A stretch of 64,000 nt of DNA from Rugalucina vietnamica (lineage: Eukaryota; Mollusca; Bivalvia; Lucinida; Lucinidae), in contig OZ024876.1 in NCBI GenBank assembly GCA_964017185.1, forward strand, positions 10,665,726-10,729,725, in the 5' to 3' direction. This document shows, piece after piece, positions 42,301-54,300 of this stretch. A program made the position numbers and the translations under genes. Each line of letters begins with the position of its first letter. Positions within the stretch are counted from its first letter, which is position 1. Under the pieces are notes generated by a model. It did no database searches and was not told the DNA's origin. It saw nothing but the letters and a program-made list of their open reading frames with translations.

Positions 42301-45300
42301 ATAAATGGTCATGGTCACACTTCAAAAGTGTGCTTAATCGACCATCAAGCATCAATCAGGATGCAATCGACAGACTTCCACAGATAGAGTGCAATGTTCT
42401 GTTAGATGAATTTCCTACCGTTACGGAAACAAGAAAAGCAGTTCAACAACTATCATCTGGCAAAGCCCCAGGTGCAGATGCAATTCCTGCCGAAGTTTAC
42501 AAGGCTGGGGGGCTACCCATGGCAGAGAAACTGACAGAGTTGTTTCACTGTATGTGGAGGAAGGAGGCTATCCCACAAGAATTTAAGGATGCATCCATAA
42601 TCCACCTATACAAGCGGAAAGGAAATCCTCAAGTCTGTGACAATCACAGAGGCATCTCCCTCCTATCAATTGCTGGGAAGATATTTGCAAAAATTCTGTT
42701 GAATCGTCTGAATGCTCATCTTGATCAGACGGGACTTATCTGTGAAAGTCAATGTGGATTCAGAAAAGACAGAGGGACAATAGACATGATCTTCACAGCA
42801 AGACAGCTTCAGGAGAAGCACAGCTAAGATGGACTGGCCATGTTATAAGAATGCCTGATGCGCGACTTCCAAAGAAAGTTTTCTATGGAGAACTACAGGA
42901 GGGAAAGCGCTCTCAAGGTGGCCAGAAGAAACGCTACAAAGACACCCTCAAAGCCTCTCTGAAGGATTTCGAAATACCAATGGGGTCCTGGGAACAGACT
43001 GCACAGGAGCGATCAAAGTGGCGAGGTCTCATCAACAAAGGAGCAGCTCTCTATGAAAAGAAGATAATCTGTGAAGCTGAAAGAAAGCGAAGAGAGCGCA
43101 AAGCCAAAACAAATGTGCCACCAGCAGACTCTATGACATTGACTTGCTCTACTTGCAACCGACAGTTTAGAGCCAGAATTGGCCTAGTCAGCCATCAAAG
43201 AACTCACCAACACACATCAGCACTATTCAAGAAATAATGATGGTCTTTCTCATTAGTGAGAGACGAACTATCAAATGGTCATGGTCACAGGACCAAGATG
43301 GCTGCCATGGCTATAAATAGCAAAAACCTTTAAAAATCTTTTTCTCCAGAAACAGAAGGCCTATGATTTTGAAACTTGGCATGAAGCATCAGGCAATGGG
43401 ACATCTACAAAGTTTATATAAATCGTGCCCCTTGGATGACCTTGACCTATTTTATGGCAAGGTCAACTTAGGTCGCCCTTGCATTTGAATGGGGAAAATT
43501 GTTAAAATGTCATTTGAAGGGCAAAACTTGCAGTAAATTGGCAAATGGACTGCAGTTTTATGTTTTCAAAAAGAAATTGACTCCAGGGGTTGCTCTGACC
43601 CGGCCCTGGGGTTATATAAATGTATAGTACCATTCTAGTCAAACAAGTTTATTGGTATATATCTCGGGTTTCAGGTGAGCGTTTACTGGACCATTGGTCC
43701 TCTGGTCTTATTTTTGCTACAAAACATAGATTGTGGGTACTTGTTAGAACTGCCTTGCCGAGGCAGTTCTAAAGTGTACCCACAGTCTATGACCTGAGCA
43801 AAAATAAGAAAAATATCAACACTTTTGTACTGAAATTTTTCATTTTTTACAACTATTAAAATCTCTGTATATTACATGGCCATGTTTTCGTAATGTGTAC
43901 TGAATTTCTGACACCATGCTTGTATACCTTTTGCAGCTGACCTTATCTGGACTCAAAATCAGTGTGTGCTGGCCCTGAGGTTATAAAACTTATCAAGCTC
44001 AGCTCAGCTGATACTAAAATTTATCCTGCTCATAAATGTTAAAATGCCAACAATTGTTAGCATTTTAACATTTATCAGCAGGATAAATTACAGGTTTGAG
44101 TGAAAAAAGTTCTATAACCTCGGGGCCTGGGTTTTGAATCCTACTGGTGCCAGGTTGTGTTTTTGAGCAAAGTACTGTCAGATTAAATCCCCACAGACCC
44201 ACTTGATCAGAGGAACCTGACTCTAAATTGTTGACCAGGACCTTAAATCACAAATGAAACAAACAAATGAGCCGCCTCACCAGAAAGCCAACAATCTGCA
44301 TATGCGAAAACAAATACACAGATCGCTTGTGCAACAAAGACGCAGATCAGCTGTGCAGTAACTGTCGGCTGATCAGCGCCTTTGTTTTCACTACACAGAT
44401 TGTACAATCCCTCTTCTTCTTAAATCCCAAATTTCAAATTTCTAGCCTGCTTCTATGACTCTACAAGCTGTAGTACCTGTTCAGAAACCACATTGTTGGT
44501 TTTCTCATGATGCGGCTCAGTTATGAAAACTGCAGGTTTACTCAGGCTTTGACATTGTCATATTTCAGATTGATATGTGATGGTTGGTTAGAGGTGGGTA
44601 TACCTGATGTAGACTCTGCCCAGGAGATTGTGTCCAGTGTTATACAGTTACGGGCTACCTGGGAAAACCTCCTTAAACTCAGACTTGAAGGTAGGTATGG
44701 ATAGCTGTATCAGTCTAGATGTGACAATGTTATCATTCATCATTTAACATTGACTACAAAAAGGTCCTTTTTTGGGTCTCTATGTCCCCAATCTACAGAG
44801 TAGCTATTCTACTGTGCTCAGCAGTAAGATAGGATGGAACTTAAGCTGTTGTCCATGTGTTATTTCTTAAACATATATTACATTAGCCACATCATGAAAA
44901 AACGGGCTTTTTGCCTATGTGAAAAAAAAGACGCAGATCAGTAACTGCATAGCTGATCAGCACCTTTGATTTTGCTACTCTGATAGTACAATAATTATTC
45001 CTCTTCTACTGCAATCCAACATTTCAAGCATCTAGCCTGCATCTGTGACTGTGCAGGCTGATTTGTGTCAGAACTGGTCTGAAACCCCTAAGACCAGTTT
45101 TCTTGTGTCGCGGCTCACCTGATTTTCCACCTTTTGTGCAGTAAAAATGTCAGAATTTGAATGTCAGAAGGTAGATTTTATCGGATTAATGTTCATATGG
45201 TCTTCAGGGTTTCCGACCAGGTAAGACTCAAACCGGCCTGTACTGTCACAGAAAAAAAGCCAGACACTTGAAATTTTGGATTAAGAGAGGAATTGTACAT

Positions 45301-48300
45301 CCGATTAGGGAAAACAAAGGTGCTGATCAGCTGTGCAGTTTTCTGCACAGCTGATCTGCACCTTTGTTTTTGCATAGGCAAAAATCTTGTTTCTCATGGC
45401 GCAGCTTCTATTGTATTTATACCCCCCGCAAAACGAAGTTTTAGGGGGGTATACTGTTTTCAGCCTGTCCGTCATTCCGTGATTCCGTCATTCCGTGATT
45501 CCGTCATTCCGTCATTCCGTCAACATTTGGACATTTTTGCTGAATAACTTGAGTAGCTTTTGCCTGATTTGTTTCAAATTTTCACCACACTTGCACCATC
45601 AGACAATACATGTGTGGTATGAATTTAGGGGCCAAAGGGTCAGTATTGTAAGAGTTATGGGACTTTTTAAGTCTTCCTATAACATGTTTGCCATAGTACT
45701 GAAAGTACATACTTTGTGAAATCAACTCCTCTTACAGCTTTCATTGTTTCCTTTTAATATATTGCTGATATGTTTCAGATATATTGCAGATGTGCATGAA
45801 TAATTGTCATGCTGAAAAAATCATTTTTGACAAATTTACAGCATTTTTAACTTAGCAAATTTTTCTATAATTGCTTATATTCAATAATGGTTGGTAGTGC
45901 ATACTTTGTGAAATCAACTCCTCCTAGGGCTTTCAGTGTTTTTTTTTCAGTACTTTGCAGACATGTTACAGACATATTGAAGATGTGCATGAAGAATTAT
46001 AATGCTGAAAAAATAATTTTTGACAAATTTACAGCATTTTTTAACTTTGCCATTTTTCGACTATTGCTTACATACATACTTTGTGAAATCAACTCCTCCT
46101 AGGGCTTTCAGTATTTCTTTTCAGTACTTTGCAGACATGTTATAGACATATTGAAGATGTGCATGAAGAATTATAATGCTGAAAAAATAATTTTTGACAA
46201 ATTTACAGCATTTTTTAACTTTGGCATTTTTCGACTATTGCTTACATACATACTTTGTGAAATCAACTCCTCCTAGGGCTTTCAGTATTTCTTTTCAGTA
46301 CTTTGCAGACATGTTACAGACATATTGAAGATGTGCATGAAGAATTATAATGCTGAAAAAATAGTTTTTGACAAATTTACAGCATTTTTTAACTTAGCCA
46401 TTTTTCGACTATTGCTTACATACAATAATGGTTGGAAGTGCATACTTTGTGAAATCAACTCCTCCTAGGGCTTTCATTGTTTCTTTTTAATTCTTTGCAG
46501 ATTTGTTCCAGATATATTGAAGATGTGCATGAAGAATTTTTATGCTGAAAATTTTAGTTTTGACAAATTTACAGCTTTTTAAACTTAGCCAATTTTGACC
46601 ATTTCTGCTTATATTCAATTATGGTTGATAGTACATACTTTGTGAAATCCAACTCCTCCTGGGGCTTTCAGTAATTCTTTTCAATATTTTGCAGACATGT
46701 TACAGACATATTGAAGATGTGCATAAAGAATTTTATTGGTGAAAAAATAATTTTTGACAAATTTACAGCATTTTTCAACTTAGACATTTTTCAACCATCG
46801 CTAATATACAATACGGCTGGTAGAGCATACTTTATGAAATCAAGTCCTCCTAGTGCTTTCATTGTTTCATTTGAATTCTTTGCACACTTGTTCCAGATAT
46901 ATTTCAGATGTGCATGAATAATTCTTATGCTGAATAATTTATTTTTGACAAATTTACAGCTTTTTTTTAGCATAGCCAATTTTTGACCATTTCTCATGAT
47001 AAATAATGATCAACAGTGTACAGTGAAATCAACAATAATTTTACTCCCTGAGCTTTCAGTATATTATTTAATACCTTACAGACATGAGTCAGACATACGG
47101 AGGATTTTCATGAAGGATTATAATGCTGAAAAGATATTTTTGACAAATGTTTTGCATGTTTGAATTAAAGGAAGTTATTGGCCTTAGATAATTTTGCGGG
47201 GGGTATACTGAAAGCCTTGTATTGAAAACTGCACTATAATGAGACACGTTATAATGAGGTTGAACTGTATATATAAATTATGACCTTTGGATGACCTTGA
47301 CCTATTTTACAGCAAGGTCAACATAGGTCGCCAATGCACTTGAATAGGGAAAACTTTTAAAATGTCATTTAAAGTGAAAGTCTTGCAGGAAATGGGCAGT
47401 AGGACTTAATATTAATGATTCTGAAAAAAATTGGACCCCAGGGGCTCATTTGCCCCAGCCCCGGGGCATTATACATGTATATTACCATAATATTCAAACA
47501 TCTCCTCTGAAACCGCTTGGCCAATCAAAGCTAAATTTCATGTGAAGCATCTATAGAATGGGGGAATCAATGTGTATATTAATAATCAAGGTCACATGAC
47601 CAAGATGGCCACCATGCCCATATATGGTAGAAACCCTTCAAAAATCTTCTTCTCCAGAACGGGTGGACCAATTTCGAAGAAACTTGGCATGAAGCATCGA
47701 TGACTCAAGTACTACAATTTATGTGATGACCTTGACCTATTTTAAGGCAAGGTCAACATGGGTTGCCAATATGTATTTGAATGGGTAAACTGTTAAAATG
47801 TCATTTGAAGGGAAAAACTTGTATGGACAGTATATTGATTATTCTGAAAAAATAATGGCACAAGGGCTTCACCTGCCCCTATACTCGGACTATTTTCTAT
47901 AACATTCGTATATACAGCAGATCTCAGGTGAGCGTTTACAGGACCATTGGTCCTCTAGTTAATTACCTTACAGACATGAGTCAGACATACGGAGGATTTT
48001 CATGAAGGATTATAATGCTGAAAAGATATTTTTGACAAATTTTCTGCATGTTTCACTCAAAGGCCTTTAAGTTATTGGCCTTAGATAATTTTGCGGGGGG
48101 TATACTGAAAGCCTTGCTTGCAGCCAATTTCTAGTTTACCATCAGATTGTTTTATGCATGTACATCCTTTTAACCATGCTTTATCTTGTCTGTGGGGAGT
48201 GAAGCATGACTTACATGTAGCATGCACTTTGGAATGCATCTAGTAAGGATTTTACGTAAATAAAGGCTGTGTTAACATCTGAATTCCCTTATGAAAACAT

Positions 48301-51300
48301 GTACATGACTTTTGTCTCCAGTTAAAGATGCCTGTTAGGCTGTAAATATTGTGTGACACTTGTATTGGTGCAACAATCAAGCCGCGTCGTGAGAAAACCA
48401 ACAATGTGGTTTTCGAATAGGTTGACACAAACAGAGCTGCACAAGCACAGAATATAGCTAGAGGCTGGAAATTTTGGATTCAGAAAGTAGAGAAATTGTG
48501 CTATCTGTGCAGAGAAAGCAAAGGCGCTGATCAGCTTTGCAGTTATACTGCAACTTTGCAGTTATACTGCAAATATCGGCTTCGCAGTTACTGTGAAGCT
48601 GATTTGCACCTTTGTTTTCGCATATGCAATATGTTTGTTTGCTCATGAGGTAGCACTTTTTTTTTTTCAAATGACCAGTAATAATGTTTATAGATGCCTC
48701 ATTGTGAAAACACCCGAATACAATTATATACAGTATTTTCAGCTTGACTGCACTAAGTGCGCTCATTCCAAAGCGTGTCACATTTGCGGTATAGTTTTTT
48801 AGAAGTCCAGATCTTGACAACCACTCATCAGAATGCATTCATGCTTGGACCATAGATACTCTGTAAGGGCTAATTCAGTTACTAAGCTTATAAATGACTA
48901 TTTCTACAGATACGTTTTTGTCTATGGAAACAGAGAAGAGGATAAGTCCCAGAGCAAGACGATTGGAGAAAATATTGGCCCAGAAATTGACAGAGTTTCT
49001 CAGCAGTGATGTCCTGTACACATTGAGACGTGTACTGGCTGCAGAGATGAAACATGTTTATGTGGGTCCTGACAAAGTTGGTTAGTGTCACCCCCTACAC
49101 ACACATCCATTGAGGCAGTGAGAAATTGATGGGCTGCTTGATGCAAAAAGCTGATAACAGACTGACCTCCTGAAGTGCACTTCTTTCATATAAATGCCAG
49201 CCCAGCAAACAGTGGTGTTACCCATCTTCACTTTTGTTTAAAAGACATAGTTGGGATTGCATAACACTTTCATGACTGTGAGCAGATAACATATAAGAAT
49301 CTCTATGTGGTATTATAAGAATCTTTAATGGGTGTAGATTGGAGGTACCGCACGGGCCAGTCATCCCGAGGGTGGAAAATGCCTATCTCCAATCGACACC
49401 CATTAAGGATTCTTTTTCTTGCACACCACAATGATTTACAGTCATTTTTAGCTCACCTGAGCCGAAGGCTCACAGGTGAGCTTATAGGATAGGCAGGCAT
49501 CCGTCGTCCGTCGTCCGTCGTCGTCCGTCGTCGTCCGTCCACAATTTCAAAGAAGAATATTTCTGAAGCTAGTGGGCCGATCTTGATCAAATTTAATGTG
49601 AACCATAATTGGGTTGGGGGATTGATGGTATTAGGTTTTGGAGCAGATTGTATCAAAATTGTGGTTTCCATGGCAACAGATAGGTCCCATAGACTTACAA
49701 TGGGAAAAACTAAAAAAATCTTCTTCTCTGAAACCACTAGGCCCACAGCTTTGATATTTGGTATGTAGCAATGGCTAATGGTCCTCTACATAAATTGTGC
49801 CATTCATGCCCCTGGGGTCAAATTTGGCTACGCCCCGGGGGTCGATAGTCTCCATAGACTTACTATGGGAAAAAATTCAAAAATCTTCTTCTCTGAAACC
49901 ACTAGGCCCACAGCTTTGATATTTGGTATGTAGCAATGGCTAATGGTCCTCTACATAAATTGTGCCATTCATGCCCCTGGGGTCAAATTTGGCCAGGCCC
50001 CGGAGGTTGATAGTCTCCATAGACTTACTATGGGAAAAAAATTAAAAAATCTTCTTCTCTGAAACCACAGGGCCCACAGCTTTGATATTTTGTAGGTGGC
50101 AATGGCTAATGGTCCTCTACATAAATTGTGCCAATCATGCCCCTGGGGACAAATTTGGCCACCCCGGGGGTCGATAGTCTCCATAGACCTACAATAGGAA
50201 AAAAAAACTAAAGAAGTCTTCTTCTCTGAAACCACTAGGCCAACAGCTTTGATATTTGGTATGTAGCAATGGCTAATGGTCCTCTACATAAATTGTGCCA
50301 TTCATGCCCCTGGGGTCAAATTTGGCCACGCCCCGGGGGTCGATAGTATCTGGCATAGACTTACTATGGGAAAAAAATCAAAAATCTTCTTCTCTGAAAC
50401 CACAGGGCCCACAGCTTTGATATTTTGTATGTGGCAATGGCTAATGGTCCTCTACATAAATTGTGCCAGCCATGCCCCTGGGGTCAAATTTGGCCACGCC
50501 CCGGGGGTCGATAGTCTCCATAGACTTACAATTGGAAAAACTAAAAAAGTCTTCTTCTCTGAAACCACTAGGCCCACAGCTTTGATATTTGGTATGTAGC
50601 AATGGCTAATGGTCCTCTACATAAATTGTGCCATTCATGCCCCTGGGGTCAAATTTGGCCACGCCCCGGGGGTTGATAGTCTCCATAGACTTACTATGGG
50701 AAAAAAATTCAAAAATCTTCTTCTCTGAAACCACTAGGCCCACAGCTTTGATATTTGGTATGTAGCAATGGCTAATGGTCCTCTACATAAATTGTGCCAT
50801 TCATGCCCCTGGGGTCAAATTTGGCCAGGCCCCGGAGGTTGATAGTCTCAATTGACTTGCTATGGGAAAAAAATTCAAAAATCTTCTTCTCTGAAACCAC
50901 AGGGCACACAGCTTTGATATTTTGTATGTGGCAATGGCTAATGGTCCTCTACATAAATTGTGCCAGCCATGCCCCTGGGGTCAAATTTGGCCACGCCCTG
51001 GGGGTAGATAGTCTCCATAGACTTACAATGGGAAAAACTAACAAAAATCTTCTTCTCTGAAACCAAAAGGCCCAGAGCTTCTATATTTTGTATGTAGGAA
51101 TGTTTGGTAGTCCCCATTATAAATTGTGCCAGTCATGCCCCTGGGTCAAATTTGGCCATGCCCCGGGGGTCAATAGTGTCCATGCATAGACTTTCATTGG
51201 TCGATTCTCAATTAATTTAAATCTCATGAGCTTACAATGTGATAATCTCTCAGGTGAGCTACAGGACCAATGGTCCTCTAGTTTGGCATTCTTTTGCGAT

Positions 51301-54300
51301 GTATTTTATTTAGAACCAGATCACTGCCAGCTTATTTGTTTATACTATCCATGCATTCATGCAGTAGTGTAGCAACTAGCCTTAGTGGAGACAAACAGTA
51401 CGCACCACAAAATAGTGCATTGAATTATCATGATTTCTGAAACAAATATTGACAAAATCTCTATGCGACTATCTGAATTTTTATTAAATGGGCCACAACG
51501 TGAGAAAATGTACCTTCGGACAATTTTTTGAGTATTAGAAAAACAAATTTATTTTGAATGTATGATGTTTCTAGAGTCTGTTAGTTTTTATATGACCAGA
51601 TTTGTTCCGTTATTTTGTGAGTTATGACCAATTTACTATATGAAGCCTACAGACGTTATTGTCCCGAAAAATGACGTCAAAGTTGTGTAATGCATTTCTG
51701 CATGTTAGTAGAGCTTTCAAAACTCGATGCATTTGCTTTAAACTGTTAAAGCACTGGCCAGACCCTATTGTTAGGATATAGATGCATACCATCCTTACAG
51801 GCAATCTGTCGTAATTATTTTGTCTATTTTATGATGATGTGGTTGCTATGGTTACTGTTTAACGATATATATATAGGAAAAGTATGTGTATTATGAGCTA
51901 AAACAAGGGCAGATAACTCCAAATATTGAAAAAAAATATGTTTACAAACTCATTCATTTGGTAGCCCAGTGTTCAAAGATTACAAATGCAGTGTTATTTC
52001 CAAAACTCATATTACATCACTTTTCAGCTTTTTGCTGCTTTCTACTAGTAATGTCAGAATGTCCGAAGGTACATTTTGTCGCGTTGAGGTTCAAATTATT
52101 ATTTACATGATATTTGCAAAGTAAAAACGCGATGTCACGCTTGGTTTAAGCGTCAGTACCCACTGTGATTTTGGAGGCAACGCTCCTTTTAAGTTTGCAT
52201 TTCACATGAGGTCGGGGTCTCATGGTTGAGAATTTTCCATAAAAAGTGGATTTAATCGGTGTCACCTGTATCCAAAGATGGGAATTAATGCAAACTTTAA
52301 TTGGAGTGGTACTAATAGAACGTAAAACAGCATGACTAAAAAGGGATCATAATATTTTCAGGTGAAAACTTGTCAGATACTTTACCATCAGGCTCTGCCA
52401 AGCCACACCCAGTGAAAGGTGGAAGGCAGCTGAATGACTACCTTACTCATGGCTGGTAAGTCACATTACAAAAACGATCCTATACAATGAACAGCACTAT
52501 ATTTTGGGTTGAATTTTTTTCCCATATCCTTCCAAGGCGGTTCTAGCCTTTACCCATGATAAGGCAGCCCCCGTGGCTGAGCGGTTAAGAGCGGGTGTGC
52601 CAGGTGGTTTTTCTTGGGGTTCTCCCGTTTTCGCCCCACCTACTGACTGGCCTGTCTCTTATGAGCTGAAATAATCTGTAAATGGACATTAAACTGAATC
52701 AAAAAAAAATAATATTTACACATGATAAATGTTTTGAGAAAACTATATGAATACTTGAAAAACATTTCAAATACATTTTAGCTGATGCTTTTCTGCTGTT
52801 GTTGGTAGCATGTTCGTTGTATCTTTTGGAAATTTCCCTAATAGAACATGCGATTTTATGATTGTCGGCTGTTTTCCAACATCAAATTACGCCATTTTTT
52901 TTAATATTTTAGGAATGCTTCTGAACTTTTATTCATAGCAATGAAACTATTCTCCCACCAAGGCCCAATCTTTTAGAAAATGAAGTTGATAACATGATTT
53001 CAGGATAAAAATATTTGAATGTTTGTGCATACTTTAGTGCCGTTTCTTAAGGGAAACACACAATTTTTTTGCCCCACTTGTCCCTGCCGCAAAGTAGAAC
53101 ACCGGTTATATCAAGCATCCATTATCATTTCAAATTGAATCAGATTTCTACAATAAGATATTGCTGCTTGGAATAGAATTAAGATTTCCATAATCAGGTT
53201 ATAGAACTGGCAACGCTAGCTAGAAATGATTATGTAATTAAGTACTTTAACTCACCTGAGCTGAAGGATACTAGGTAGTCATCTGGCGTCTGTCCGACTG
53301 TCTTCATCAACAATTTTCAAACTTCTTCTCTGAAACTGCTTGGCCAGTCAAAGCCAAATTTTATTTGAAACATCTTTAGAAAGGGGAACCAATATGTTTA
53401 TGATAATCCAGGTCACATGACCAAGATGGTCGTTATGCCCTTCAAGAATCTCCAGAACGGGTCAACGAAACTTGGCATGTAACATCGGGGACTAAGGTAC
53501 TACAATATGTATAAATCCTGATCCTGTGAGGACCTTGACCTATTTAACAGAAAGGTCAATAAAGGGTGACTATGCATTTGAATAGGGAAAACTATTTGAA
53601 AATGTCGTTTAAAGGGAAAATTTGCAGGAAATGAGCAAATGAACAAGAGTTTTGCTTCTCAAAGCGTATATATTCACCATTTTTGCATTATCGGCTGGTT
53701 TCCAGCTTACAAAAATCAATATTGGAAATACAGGTAACCAAAACCAACCTGACCTTGAGGTCAGGGTGATTTTGGTTACCTGTATTTCCAATATTGGTTA
53801 ATTCTAAGCTGGAAACCAGCCGATAATTCAAAAATGGTCAATAGAGGCAGAAACAAGAGTGCTCAAGAATTCCATACAATTTGTAATGACCACCACATCT
53901 ATGTGTATTAAAGAGAATGAAATTGACATTAAAGAGAATGAAATTGACATTAAAGAGAATGAAATTGACATTAAAGAGAATGAAATTGACATATAGCAAA
54001 AACAAAGGTGCTGATTGATCAGCTGACCTGGGCCTTTTGTTTTACATGTGCAAAAATGTGGTTTTCTCATTATGGGGCTCATGTGTTTAAGCTTGATAGA
54101 CGATGAGACAGCCAGTGCGTTGGGAGAGTATGGCGGCCTGAGTATGCAGCGCCACTGGACGTGTCCCAGGTGTGGGGCAGTAATGCTGGTTACCATCTCA
54201 GAGAGACTGGAACATGAAGCCCAGTGCCAGTCTCAAAACATTACAGGTAATCAGCTAATGATTTACTGAAACTTCACACAGCTTACAGAAAGATGGACCT

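Larger units (their letters stand above)
41074..43895 (+). mobile_element. MITE-2 copy split by Helitron-like element E
   Basis: The left part is CATCACGAAAACATGTCCAT to GGGGTATACCTGTTTT. The right part resumes at 43706 with TCTTATTTTTGCTACAAAAC, the palindrome centre TTGCCGAGGCAGTTC and the end ACATGGCCATGTTTTCGTAATG (43874-43895). Joined, the two parts match intact copies, so the Helitron-like element sits in the T-run. Confidence 0.88.

Noticed and set aside
52563-52640. Functional tRNA gene
   Set aside because: Only the A-box half fits a tRNA; the rest is a SINE body with an A-rich tail and target duplications.
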